A stretch of DNA of 64,000 nucleotides from Epiperipatus broadwayi. Lineage: Eukaryota > Onychophora > Udeonychophora > Euonychophora > Peripatidae. The notes beneath the pieces were generated by a model. It saw only the letters and a program-made list of their open reading frames with translations, did no database searches and was not told the DNA's origin. This document shows positions 15,744-27,879 of this stretch, one piece after another. The DNA lies in NCBI GenBank assembly GCA_028023455.1, contig JAQFVV010012405.1:10125923-10189922 (forward strand), given 5' to 3'. Both the position numbers and the translations under genes were made by a program. Positions within the stretch are counted from its first letter, which is position 1; each line of letters starts with the position of its first letter.

Positions 15744-15847
15744 TGTCTTGCATTGGTGGTCGAGAGGTCAGCGCGACTGTTTTGCACTTGCAGGCAGTTG
15801 CCCGGGTTCACGTCCCGGCTGATGCTATGATACCTAAAAAAAAAAAA
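15744..15847 (+). mobile_element. tRNA-derived SINE (type 1) with target duplication
   Basis: The body has GGTGGTCGAGAGGTCAGCGC, an A-box-like segment of a Leu/Ser-type tRNA. It is followed by CCCGGGTTCACGTCCCGGC as B-box region, then TGATGCTATGATACCT and poly(A). It is flanked by AAGACAGCAGTTATT at 15729-15743 and again at 15848-15862, a clear target-site duplication. The duplicated sequence is LINE sequence, so the SINE retroposed into the RTE-like copy using LINE machinery. Confidence 0.92.
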
Positions 15848-16220
15848 AAGACAGCAGTTATTGGATAAATGTGGAGAATGTTAGAAATTTCCTAATTGTG
15901 AACCCATGATGCATTTATGTGAAGGCCTCTTATTCTATCCTCAAATCACTTTTAAGTTAATAAAGATTGTACAAATTGGAAAAAAAATCTGTATAAAATT
16001 AAATGTGATATTGTAGAAATATGTTAAGCTTGAAAAAACGTGAAGAGATAATTAATCGATTTAAAAAGTGATATGTATTTTACCATAATAGAAAAGTACT
16101 AGTAGCGCAAGTGGTGATTTATTATAAATAAATAGCGGAGAATCCATTTTGTGTAAATTTATGATATTTAAGACAAGTCTCTTTATTGCTTACTGAAATT
16201 AATGGAAGGTAGCAAATGCA

Positions 16221-16279
16221 AAACTCTATGTGCTAGCATAAGAGATGGTGATCATGTGATGTTTAGTGGTTTAAGATAA
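16221..16279. mobile_element. 59-bp insertion with 8-bp target duplication
   Basis: CAAATGCA occurs at 16213-16220 and 16280-16287. The intact RTE-like copy has this string once (CCAAATGCAGATAATTCAGG near 34453). The inserted 59 bp contains GTGATCATGTGATGTTTAG, which also occurs inverted at 21678-21720. An 8-bp duplication is typical of hAT-type DNA transposons, so this may be a very small hAT-mobilised fragment, though terminal inverted repeats are not obvious. Confidence 0.6.
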
Positions 16280-17600
16280 CAAATGCAGATAATTCAGGTT
16301 TCTATCTCAACAATTCTTATAGTGATGATTAATCAGATGATTTTTATATGAGAATACAAAATAATTTTCATCAAACCAGTAAATATTTAAAAATTGTCAA
16401 AGGAATCTTTAATGTAAGAATTGTTAAATGATTGAAAGATAAAAGTATTAAGGGTGAATTTTTTTATCGCTATGCTAAATGAAAATGAACATGCTGGCAT
16501 TCACATAAAGATACAGCAGAAATTGGACTATATTTTGAATAATAGAAAATATGTATTTTAATATTATATTGTTCTTAATAAATTGTACACAGAGAAGTGA
16601 TGATGAATTAATGAGATGTAAGATATGTGATAATCCAAAACTAAAAAAGAGAAACATTATGAAGAAAAACAATAGCCAAAGTTAATATTTCCAACCTTCA
16701 AAAATATTCCCATAAATTTAAATTACTACTTGCAAATCATATTAAACTATCAACAGATTTTAAAGATGATTCTGATTTTAAAGAAGTCACTAAGAAGTTA
16801 AGTGATACAGTATTAAGAACTGCAGCAAAGATAGCTGCTACAAAATAATGACAATTTCTAGTTTTTTTCCAGAGACAAAATATATTAAGAAAAGAGGGAA
16901 TATGAAGATATATCAAAATGATTCATTAAGAAGAACTGAATATCTATTAAAATAGTATAAAAAAAGTTATAGTAAAATATAATTGTGAATTAGAAAAGAA
17001 AGCTATAGAAGTGAGTTACAGTCTCAAAAGTGTAATTCAACATCTTGAAATTTTGCAAAAAAAAAAAAAAAAAACAAGATGGAGAGATATCTATGAACAA
17101 CAGAAAAACTCCAGATAATGATAGAATTATAATCGAAAGTTTAGTAAAATGGGTGAAAAAATAGAAATGTTGTTTTCAAAAATATATATCCAATGTCTAA
17201 ATGATAAAGATATACCAGATCATTGGAAAAGTGGCATTTAAGGAAAATGAGAGAAAAACCATTAGAAATTGTAGACTTGTAATTGATTTAATGGTTTGGT
17301 ACAAAATTTTTACCAAATTGCTTACAATTCATCTCCAGTGAATTTTGGACTTAAATCAACCAAAACCAAAAGCTGAATTAAAAATAATTTTTATCATAGT
17401 AGATCATATCTAAGCAATTACCTATGTTATAAAAGAGATTAATACATATAAATTGTGATTTTATATTTTGATGAATATTTGTTTTAATGTAACAACAATG
17501 ATTAGATTACATAGTAATACTAAGAAGATTAACATTGAGAAAGATATATGATGGGATGATTCCATATCTCCAAAACATTTTTTCCAAAAAACAATAGAAT

Positions 17601-18115
17601 TTAATGAAAGTTCAATTTTTTGTTATGAAAAGTGTCCAAAAATTGTCTCGAAAATAATATTAATTTTTCTGTGATTGGAAATTGATTAGAAAATCTATTC
17701 AATAAGATTCTCAGGCATTTATTGAAATTTTATGTTTTTTAAATATATTTTGAAAAGTTCATCTGTACAATATTAAAACATTCACTTGACTTGTGTATGA
17801 TCTAACGATCAAATCCAGGCTGAATAAATGTAAGTATTTTATTAGGCTTTTGAGATTTTAAGTAACCAAAACAGCTACCCATTCAATATTGGACAATAAA
17901 CAGGTATCTAGATTCTTTTATTCTAGAGGGTGAGATAAAAATCAAGAATTGCTTAAATTCTTACAACTTGGGAATTGATAGTCTTATACATAATTTGTCC
18001 TATTGATGACCATTTAAGGATTGCTTTTCATTTACATTTATCTTAATTTATAGTTTAAATGAAAGCAGAATTAAAATGAAATATAAATATAAAAAATACT
18101 TATGATAATTAAAAG
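17601..18115. other. AT-rich DNA, no feature seen
   Basis: Nothing recognised beyond the end of the LINE similarity. Confidence 0.45.
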
Positions 18116-18366
<251 letters not shown>

Positions 18367-18784
18367 AGGTAATTTTTTTTATTAATATGGACAAGTCTCA
18401 TGAAAATAGTTGTATAATATTTGTGTTCTAGAATAAAAAATGTTTGTTAAAACAATGCTTTGTTTATAAATGTGCACACATAAATAATATATACACAATT
18501 TTATAATACTATTTTTACTTACAAATTCTAAAATATTATTTATTGTGGAATAGTTATCCAGTCACTTTTATGCTACTATTATTTTATTTATTTGATTTAT
18601 TGCCATGTGATCAATAATAATTTATTCGACTTACATTTCTAATTTTTCTTTTAAATATTCTAATTTTTCCTTCAAAAACAATTTAACAAAATTACAAATT
18701 GAGCTATATAATCATTATTTTAACATAATCTTTTGCATGATAGTATAAATTTGTTTAGTTAGTGTTAATTTAAATCAAGAACTA
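18367..18784. other. AT-rich DNA, no feature seen
   Basis: Nothing recognised. Confidence 0.5.
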
Positions 18785-18785
18785 T

Positions 18786-18902
18786 GATTGGTGGTCGAGA
18801 GGTCAGCGCGACTGCCTTGCACTTGCAGGCAGTTGCCCGGGTTGTGGGTTCGCGTCCCGGCCGATGCTATGACACTTAAAAAAAAAAAACAAAAAAAAAA
18901 CA
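18786..18902 (+). mobile_element. tRNA-derived SINE (type 1)
   Basis: It is nearly identical in body to the copy at 15744: GGTGGTCGAGAGGTCAGCGC, a GCACTTGCAGGCAGTTGCC segment, TTCGCGTCCCGGCCGATGCT, then a tail of A with single C interruptions. It carries a few extra bases (TTGTGGG) before the B-box-like region. No clean target duplication was found. The open frame at 18788-19024 across it is accidental. Confidence 0.88.
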
Positions 18903-20405
18903 ACATAACTTTTGCGTACATTTTTATACTTTTAAAATTTTTTATAGTTGAATATTTTAGTTTTAATCAAAATGTCTATATAGCAGCAGTAATTAGAATC
19001 AGGGGTAAAGAAAAATATCTTTAAATAAAAAAAAAATACACAACTATTTATGTAACATTGGTTGATTTTGACAATTAATTTAAGTCAGTCTATAGTGATG
19101 TTAACAACAACAAAAAAAATACATGCATAATTTTTACATATTTAGTTAATTTTTATGTTAAATTGTTATATACTTATTTTTAATAAGCAAATAGTATTTG
19201 ACTATAATTTTTTAATGTTAATTTTTTCCTTTTGTTTGTATAATTATGATGAACTTCACCAAAAGTCCATTAAGATTTAGGTTATAAAGAAGAAGAAAAC
19301 AGTTTAGTTATGCAGATAAGCAAATGCATGCAAATGTGTATAGTTTTTTAAGTAGATTTGATTTTTAGGAGTAATGTAGATTCCTGAAAATTTATGATGT
19401 CAAGCAAGCAATGCTTTATATCAATAACATTATTGTTGTTTCCTACATTTTTTAATTGGAACGAAGATTTTTTTTTTATGTGAAATAATATATTTCTTAT
19501 TTGCATATATGTCTTTAATAATTATTTAAAAAAATAAACAGTTGATAAAGAATAAGTAATTTTTATTAATTACATGTTTTAGATTGAGAGCAGATAATAA
19601 AGTCTTTGTATTTGTAACAATATTAGTATTTTTTATTTACAAAGATCGTTTATTTTTAATATTAATATAATTATTTGAAAAATATTTGATAAATTTTATC
19701 TAAAACATAATGATATTGTAAAAATGTCTCTGTTTTTATTAAAAGTACAATTGAAGGTCAAATATTAAAAAAAAACATTTAGCTATAGTGAGCCCTAGGA
19801 CATTCCAATGCAAATCATTTAAAAGGTTAAAAAATTGATTAATCAATTTCAAATCTTTGCAGGTTCATTTTTAACATACACCATACATATGCTACTTGCC
19901 ATAGATTAATATCGTTTCTATCCGTGCTTGTTGCCATTTTATATTAGTATAGTGCTTAATTTCTAATGATAATGAATATAATTTTTACTTGTTTTTTGAT
20001 CCTAGATAGGGTTAAAAACTTTTAATCTCAGCCACTCATTGCCTAATTAGGAAAAATGTTTTGCATTGATTTGTCATTATGAAAAGTAGATTTTTATTTA
20101 TTTTGAAAATTTATTTTTTTGTTTCAAATATATTTAAATTTATTTCAATGATATTTTTTAAATAAATATAAAATATATTTCATTATTATAATTACTAATC
20201 TTTTTTTTTTTTTTAAAAAGTAAAGAACTCATATAATGTCACAGATAAAAGTTTTATATATTCTTTAACATAATTTTAAAAATATAAAAATTTTGAACAT
20301 TTATTATTTTGAGTAGTTTAAAAACATTTTGAATAGTAATTAGGATAAAATAGTTAATTTTATATAAAGAGATCGCAAATAACCTCTAACATGCTTGAAT
20401 ATCCT
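18903..20405. other. AT-rich DNA, no gene seen
   Basis: No coding frame, repeat or structured element recognised. Confidence 0.45.
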
Positions 20406-20408
20406 AGC

Positions 20409-20447
20409 ATCTTACTGAGGAAGCCAGTAGCAGAAACTAGTCTGCAG
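20409..20447 (+). ncRNA. Decayed hammerhead-like motif
   Basis: CTGAGGA (20415-20421), a short spacer with GC/GC pairing, GAAAC (20433-20437), TA, then GTC. The surrounding bases (GAAACTAGTCTG) are shared with the intact motif at 21135-21174, so the two are relatives. Stem I and the base of stem II do not pair well, so it is probably inactive. Confidence 0.5.
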
Positions 20448-21021
20448 TTGGGAATATTCTGCTTCTTAAGAGTTTATTTGTGAGTTCTTTGTATAACATT
20501 TGTATTACAAGCTTGTTTAAATTAGGTCATGTGACATCTGACTTGATTTTTCTGTAATAGTTAATTTTTATGTCACAAAACTGAAATATTCCCAGTATAT
20601 ATTTAAGGGCCCAACATATACCGAGTAAAATATAAATATTTTGATTTAATTATCAAATATTTATTTATTAATATTAAGGATTTATTGATAATTGATAAGT
20701 TATTTTATAACTTTTGTATGTTAATAATAGAAGAATCAACTGAAGTTACACAAATCTATATGTGTATATAATACTGGAATATTAATATTTTATAAATTTA
20801 AATAATATTTCTATTTGTTTTAAAACTACCAATTTTATAAAATGGCAATTTCAGATAAAACTGAGTGAAAAGGGCTTTTGCCTACATATTAGTAGATTTT
20901 TATTTTTTTTATTAAAAATTAAAATTGAATAATAATCATATTGCTAAAGCAATCATTTTAAAATGAATTTTAATCTACTTAAAATGAAACCTATATATTT
21001 TATTATTCATGAGTTCATAAG
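20448..21021. other. AT-rich DNA, no feature seen
   Basis: Nothing recognised. Confidence 0.45.
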
Positions 21022-21645
21022 AAAAACAGGCAAAACTCACTATACGTATTGCCACACACAGCAAGCAAGAGTAGCCAATGGATGCCAGAAGGCTTGTGCA
21101 CAAAATCCTCATCTAGTGCCTACTCATCCAATATCCTCAGACTAGTTTCTGGCTTGTGGCCTTCATCAGTGAGGAGCCTTGGATCTGAGAGCACTGCACC
21201 TAGATCTTAGGATCTAATGCAACCCACCAGCAACCACCTTTTATCTCCATTTAACTACAAAACTATGAGTCTTAAACTGAAAACACCTTAATGTTTTCAA
21301 TCCAAGCCCATCAGCTTATATAGTCATATGGGTCTGAACCCAGTTCAGTACCCATACATTTTAGTGTCTTTGGTTTTTTAATAACCATAGCCTCCACTAC
21401 CCTATTAGGCAGGATTGGTTTTAAGCCAATTATCATCACATGACCACCATTTCTTATGCTTGTGTATAACTGTTGTTAAAACAGGCAAAACTCACTATAC
21501 ATAGGCACTAGATGGGGATTTTGTGCACAAGCCTTTTGGCATCCATGGTTACTCTTGCTTGCTGTGTGTGGTAATACGTATAGTGAGTTTTGCCTGTTTT
21601 AACAACAGTTATACACAAGCGTAAGAAATGGTGGTCATGTGAGTT
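21022..21645. repeat. Nested inverted-repeat element containing a hammerhead ribozyme
   Basis: The left arm (21022-21123, starting AAAACAGGCAAAACTCACTA) pairs with the right arm (21480-21606). A second, overlapping pair links 21438-21500 with 21580-21645 (TCACATGACCACCATTTCTT against its complement). The loop of the outer pair holds the hammerhead motif at 21135-21174. Sequence between the arms is less AT-rich than the surroundings. The terminal string GTATAGTGAGTTTTGCCTG is close to GTATGGAGAGTTTTGCTCTG, seen inverted near 23700, and to TATATGGAGAGTTTTGCTG near 22680, so these ends recur. Which element type it is remains unknown; association with PLE-type retroelements is an inference from the ribozyme. 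Confidence 0.7.
21135..21174 (-). ncRNA. Type I hammerhead ribozyme, all core positions present
   Basis: On the minus strand the order is CCTCA (stem I, 5' side, 21174-21170), CTGATGA (21169-21163), a stem II hairpin GGC-CACAA-GCC flanked by A and A, GAAA (from 21149), stem III of two pairs (AC/GT around TA), cleavage triplet GTC (21142-21140), and TGAGG (21139-21135), which pairs perfectly with CCTCA. All conserved core bases of the hammerhead fold (CUGANGA, GAAA, NUH) are there. The A-A pair at the base of stem II is a deviation. Predicted self-cleavage lies between 21140 and 21139. Very short stem III is known in hammerheads of Penelope-like elements, which are thought to act as dimers. 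Confidence 0.72.
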
Positions 21646-21729
21646 TATAAGAAGTTTGAGTACCAGAACTTTAAGTATAAACCACTAAACATCACATGAT
21701 CACTATCTCATACTAGCACAATAATTGTT

Positions 21730-22710
21730 ATTAAACATTCCTGTGGGTGGAGAGTCAATGTCGTTTTTCTTTCTTCATATTGTTCAGATGTACATCCCTG
21801 ACAATATTGTTGTGTTGTCGTATCATGCTACATTGAATACATGAATGTATCAGATGGATTGGCGCCGGTTGATTGCGAAATGTGTTGCCTAAGGTTAAGT
21901 AGGGATAGAATATTTTATTTTTTAAATGCAAATCTATGTAGTCGATTAGGCTGATCTAAATAAAACTATTAAATTTAAGTTGTGTATAGGGTTGATGGAT
22001 TGTTTATCGGTTACTATGTTTTGCATTTATATTTGATCAAAATATATAGACATTAGAAAATACTGATACCTTACGGTGAGTATCTAAAAGGTATTTATTC
22101 GGATGTCTTTAAGTTGTTGGTGATGATGCAGGTATCTTAGATGAATACTAGAGGGTTTCTTATATTTCCCTCTGCAATTGTCAGTAATCAATAACTTTAT
22201 GTTTTGATCGTTTATGTTTACTTTGAAATGTTTTTGACCGTTGAAATCTATGTAACCGATCTATAGCAACATATTAAACAGGTTAATATAATCCATCTGT
22301 CATGACTTGATTAAAAATGTAAATTTATAATATAATAGTAACTCAATGGAATTAAAGTAAAATCAAGTTAAAAATAATGTTAAATGTTTAAATGTAAATC
22401 ACTAAAATAATTTTAAACCTTATATATATGTGTAAATAAATCTGTTTGTATGATAATTACTGGCAGTGGCTTACTTTATTCTTTTATATACTAGTAAATG
22501 ATATTATTAAATCTCTGCTATTCCACTGAGCTAGTGACAATGGGCTAAGATCTAAATATGTAAATAAAGTGGAATCCTAACAGGGTATCTGCTACTTTAT
22601 AAATTTTTCTAGGCTCAAATGCCTAGATGCCCTTTGTAGTGAGTGGTGCGATGATATCCCACTTCGTTTGGCACTACTATATGGAGAGTTTTGCTGTATT
22701 TTGAATTGTT
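21730..22710 (+). repeat. Dispersed repeat, plus-strand copy
   Basis: Three blocks (about 21740-21990, 22040-22270 and 22440-22640) are each matched, in inverted orientation, by blocks within 27880-29040. Examples are ATCAGATGGATTGGCGCC near 21860, TTTTTGACCGTTGAAATCTA near 22230, and CACTGAGCTAGTGACAATGG near 22517. The block order differs between copies. The interval is less AT-rich than its surroundings and has no coding frame. Element type not recognised. Confidence 0.65.
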
Positions 22711-25003
22711 TAACTTTAAGTATAATTGATTTTTGGGACCTCACAATCCCAAGTCGGATAGTCTACCAACGATGTCAATTCAAGAAAGGGTTTAATCTAC
22801 TGACAAATAAATTTAACACCGACAAATAAAATTTCATTGAAAAGTTTACCCTTTTTTAAACATTTAGTCATGCCCAGTAGTGCACATATGTAATTAAGTT
22901 TTTTATCTCTAACCCTGGTTAATTAACCAGTTCATACAGTCATAATAAAAAAGTTGTGTTTATGTATACATATTTAAATTAATTAATATTAGATATATAT
23001 TTTATTACATAGATATGAGTTAACAAACAATAACAACAATGTTCTTTTAAAAAAAGATTAATGTCATATTAAATTTTCAGTATGTAAGTTTCTCAACAGC
23101 AGCATTGAGAAAAACCATAGTTAGCAGATATTGCCATAATTTTTGTTCAATCATTTTTTAATAATGATAGATTTTCTATATTCTAGTTTTTATTATATGT
23201 AAATTAAGGCCAGAAATTGTTTACATTATGTTAGTAGAAAAAAAGGTATGTTTATTATTATTAATTCTTCAATTATTTTTTTAAGTTTAGATATTCATTT
23301 GAAATATAATATAATTATAAAAATTATATATATTTTATGTTGGGTATCATTACATTTAAATATATTAAGTTATTATTTTTAGTGTTTTCATGTGCACATG
23401 TAAGTAAAAGCAGGCAAAAGACAATTTAGTGAATGAAAAATGGTTGGTTGATTTTAATAATTATTTGAATTATGAAATGCTTTAATGTATGATAGCTAAT
23501 GGTTTTCTTAAAATAAAGATTTAATTCAGGTATTTCAGGGTCACTTAGAGTGAAGATAATTGCTGATTATATAATTGTTTTAGGAATTAAAATACTTTAT
23601 ATTTTTTACATTTAACAATTTAATAAAATTATTATTCCAATATTTGCAGTAGGATATATGCATTTAAGATTGAATTTTAGGCATTACAATGATAAACAGA
23701 GCAAAACTCTCCATACAGTATCTTGTGATGCATTACAATGATGTTGTGATTGATACTTTTCTATGTTATTTTAAAGTGTATGTATGGGATGCAATGAATT
23801 GTAGTGAATCTATCTATGAAACTACAATTTTAATGTATTAATTTTAACAAAATATCTCAAGAAGTCAGCATTATACAGACCTTTCCTTGTCTGTGACTGA
23901 CATCACCTTCTACTGTTATGACAAGAGTGGTTTAGAAACAAGATTTGTGATTGGCTGACATTTTAGATTGTTTTACCCTGCAGCTAAATAAAATGAAAAC
24001 AAACATAATTTTCAGTAATTGTTAATGATTGTGATGTAATACTTTTGTAAAAAACATATTATTAAACTGAAAAAATTATTGATTAGTAGTGGATTATCTT
24101 TTAGAACATTTTGTTTTTATAAAAATCATTTATAAAAAAGGTTATAAAAACAACTGGAAGCTGCTATTACTAGGCTTAAAAAATTGCGTTAGTTAATACT
24201 ATAAGTAAAATATTTTAATAACAATAAATAATTTTTTAGCTTTTAGAATTGTTTTTGTTTCTTTGATGAATAACTGGTTCTAGATATATCATATTTTAAT
24301 AACATAAAATTGTAATATTTAATATTTTGTTAACTTTTTCAATAGGAAACATGCAACCAATGGACATGTGATCCTTTGTTATTGTTAGAAACTTTATTTA
24401 GATATTTAAGTTTAAAATTTTAAAATATTATATTTAATTTTTTTAGGTATATTCATTTGAAAACTTAAATATATATTAAAAAATTAAAATTATCAATATA
24501 ATATAGAGTAAAAAGATTTAATTTTGAAAATAAAAGTATGCAATATGACATACTGTTTAACAGAATATTTGCTAAGTTCTTTTTATTGTTTGATGAGTGG
24601 ATACACTTGATGAACAAGTTAATATGACTCCATTCACACAATTACATTTCTACATAAAAGTTGTCAAATGATAGTAAAGATTTTTTATGTTCATTATTAT
24701 GTTTTCTGTACTCTGACAGATGTCTTTGTTCTCCCTAGATTTAATCTTTCAACTTTTACTTTAATATTAAACCATTATTATTTATCAGGATATAATAAAA
24801 TTGACCTCATTTGATAGATATTTTTGTTTAGAAATTAAATAAATTTTTAAAAAATCACATTTGTTTTTGAAAATTATTAAAAAAATTATATTTTAGTGCA
24901 AACAAAATGCTGTCACATCATCAAATTTCAGGTGGAGTGATTCAATTTGCAAAATGTATGAAATCTTCTTTGTTTCATGTTTGATTTAAAACTCTGAACA
25001 AAT
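22711..25003. other. AT-rich DNA, no gene seen
   Basis: Nothing recognised except the terminal-like string AGCAAAACTCTCCATACAGT near 23701, inverted relative to a similar one near 22680. Confidence 0.45.
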
Positions 25004-25620
25004 CTTTCCATTGACTTGTTGTAAATCGAAAGATTTCACGAGTATTAATGTGTAATAAAAAATGTGGACTTAATCAGTGAAGTATTGAATAGCTTCACAA
25101 TCGCAGATCTAACCGCTTCAGCTTCACCTATTTAAATAGAAAGTAGGTTGAAGTAAAGAAGGGTTCCCCTCTTTTCTTCCATAGCATAAGATTGTGGTTA
25201 AAACACCTGTAGAGGTCCCTACTATCGCATTTTATATGTATATTATCGAGGTTATAGCCTCAGTAAATATTACTACCTAATCAATGTGCGTTTAATAAAT
25301 TTATAATTACAACTTTAAATTACTGTAATAGATTTCTAAATATAAAATCTATCCATTGACTCATTGTAAATCAAAAGATTTTGTGAGTATTAATGTGTAA
25401 TAAGAAATGTGGACTTAATCAGTAAAATATTGAATAGCTTCATGCTTGCAGATCTAACCGCTTCAGCTTCACCTATTTAAATAGAAAGTAGGTTGAAGTA
25501 AAGAAGGGTTCCACTCTTTTCTTCCATAGCATAAGCCTGTGGTTAAAACACCTGTAGAGGTCCCTACTATCACATTTTATATGAATATTATCGAGGTTAT
25601 AGCCTCAGTAAATATTATTA
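25004..25620 (+). repeat. Tandem repeat of a 345-bp structured unit (about 1.8 copies)
   Basis: TCCATTGACT at about 25007 recurs at about 25352, and the two units stay alignable to about 25618. The middle (GCAGATCTAACCGCTTCAGC onward) is almost unchanged, while flanks have diverged. The unit can fold into several hairpins: GTGAAG/CTTCAC, TTCACCTA against TAGGTTGAA, ACCT/AGGT, GTAG/CTAC and GAGG/CCTC around TTATAG. One pair near the unit start differs on both sides between copies (TCG...CGA versus TCA...TGA). A diverged copy of the last third is at 1963-2050. No frame is open. It could be a structured RNA or a tandem mobile element; I do not recognise it. Confidence 0.75.
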
Positions 25621-27879
25621 AAAGCTTAATAATGTATATATTATAATAATGAATTTAAAAGGAAAACAAATCAAATATTTAAATTTAACTATGAAAATTT
25701 CAAGAATACTTTATGGAATGCTATATTGTATTTGAACTGCATTATTTATTTATCTCTTCTTCTAATGAAAAATCATTTGCTTAGGATTTATATTTGCTAT
25801 ATCAAGATAAAACTTTCAATGAGTATTATAAAACTAATGTCAATTAATGGATTAACAAATTGTTTTATATTATATTTATGAAATCCTACTTAATGTTTTG
25901 GATATTTATTGCAAAACTAATGTAACCAGTGGATAAAATACTACTTAAAACTATAATGACCATGGCAAGTTAATGTTATGAATAATTATTATGGAAAACG
26001 ACTATTAATAAATGAAATAATATTTATTAATATTTTATATTTGTAATATGCCTAAAGAGTTTATAATTAATGAAAGTTATATATTGCACTTAATACCTAA
26101 GAAATATAAAACAAATAATTATAAGCTTGTCAAATATTGTTTGGGAAGCTGAATATTAGTGGATTTATAATGAAAAGCTCAGATTTTATTATTAGGTTGT
26201 TTCCATTAAAATTAAGTGTTGTTAAACTTATCCATTAGGATCTTTCAACTTTGAGAAAACTTAAATAGTTACACCTGGATAATTATCCTTGAAAATTTTT
26301 AAAGAATAAAAATTATAATTTTAAGGATATAATATAGTTATTAAATTTGTTTAGTTTTATAATATTTAAAGTTTATTGTTCTATTAAAGTTTTTAAAGAA
26401 GAAAAATATGATAAAAAAGATAAATGAAATATACTATTATGTTTGAAATTAGATATAAATGTGTGTTAGTAATTTGTTATACTTTGGAGATCAGTTGTGG
26501 TAGACTTTAAGTTAATTTAAAATTATTTATGGCTAAGATAATAATTAACATTTTATGTTTTATTGAACTCTTGATGTAACATCATGTTTTATATAATAAA
26601 GGTATTTAGAGTATATGTTCAAATATTAATTAAGATTATCCTTTTTATTTTTATTTTTGGTTTTATCTAAAGAAGTTCTTACATAAGTCTATAAAGATTA
26701 GATTGTATATTTGATAATACTTGTGGCATTGATAATCACATAAATATTATTTAGTTGAAGCATACACCTAACAATACCATATTATAATTTTAGTTATAAG
26801 ATAAACCTGATAAGCATACTATGTAATGCCGCCAGTACTTGGAAAAATCAGATCAAGTTAAAGTCATACCTTTTTTGAGAATAAAATATATGTTGGGTTA
26901 ATACTCTGGGATTTTATAAATAATTTAATTTATGAGTCTTCTAGCTATAAGACCAGATTACTGCTGTTTTAATTAGAAATGCAATAAAATATTTTTATTT
27001 TTCTTATTGCTGTTTATAAAGGCTTTAAATTAAATGCTATGCAACCTTTCTCAATGGACAGCTTTATTGTTACCACATCATGTTTTTCATACATCACACA
27101 GTTATTTATTACTAAAGTAGCAAATATTTATTAGGAATAATATTGTATTTTTATCATTTTTGTAGAAAACTTGTTTTATATTATTTTATTAATAAAATTA
27201 AATATATATTTGTCTGATTCATTTATTGTTAATTAGTTTAAAGCTCAGTATGTAATATGTATTAAATAAATAAAATATGGTCACATGATCTTATACATTA
27301 TTATACATTGCTTGAAATAAATATACATTATTTAATTCATTTACATCATTTCAATCATAACTTTTATTTAATTGAGATATAAGCAAATATAATACAATTG
27401 CTTTGATATTTAGTCCAAAGCAATTTAGTCACATCAATAATAGATTACTTTTCATAATTTATGAGATTCTGGTTTTGAGGACAAAAATTTATTTTATGTT
27501 GTTAAAATCCTGAGGTAATTGTTTGCTCTAATTTATATAACATAAAAACTTAGAACTAACTTGCTAGCCTTATTAAAATATGTGAATGTAGATAATTTAT
27601 TCATTAATATTTAATGTACACTTTAGATATGGAAAGCAAAATCAACTCTGAGATATAAACATTGCTAATCTTAAATATGGATCTGCATACAACTATCTTT
27701 TTCTTTAAATATTGTTAAAAAGTTGCATACTGTAATAGGTCTAGAAGTTTTTTTGTTATATTCTCTGACTTACTCTAAATAATACAGAGTTTCATGTTTC
27801 TGACAATTTTTTGTTCTATTATAATAAGGTTGCACAAACTGTTATTAGTTACAATATATATATATATATATTAACAATG
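25621..27879. other. AT-rich DNA, no gene seen
   Basis: No coding frame or repeat recognised; a short (TA)n run is at 27855-27870. Confidence 0.45.

Larger units (their letters stand above)
15050..17600 (+). mobile_element. RTE-like LINE copy 2, decayed, with two insertions and a foldback inside
   Basis: Two blocks align with the RTE-like LINE. 15050-15370 matches the leader of fragment 1 (6950-7330). 15680-17600 matches the copy at 34019 along most of its length: leader (CCCTTATTCTC...), the endonuclease region (CAAATGCAGATAATTCAGG at about 16280), the linker (ACTGCAGCAAAGATAGCTGC), CCAGATAATGATAGAATTAT, and the reverse-transcriptase region to about 17585. It then stops. Numerous stops and shifts kill all frames. 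It is interrupted by the foldback at 15392-15597, the SINE at 15744-15847 and a 59-bp insert at 16221-16279, so it is older than all three. Confidence 0.7.

Noticed and set aside
15744-15847. tRNA gene
   Set aside because: It has A- and B-box-like strings but no cloverleaf, a poly(A) tail and target duplications: a SINE. The same holds for 13040, 18786 and 59832.
25004-25620. Hammerhead, 5S rRNA or spliced-leader RNA in the tandem repeat
   Set aside because: I found no CUGANGA/GAAA core, no 5S sequence, and no clear Sm-site and donor arrangement.
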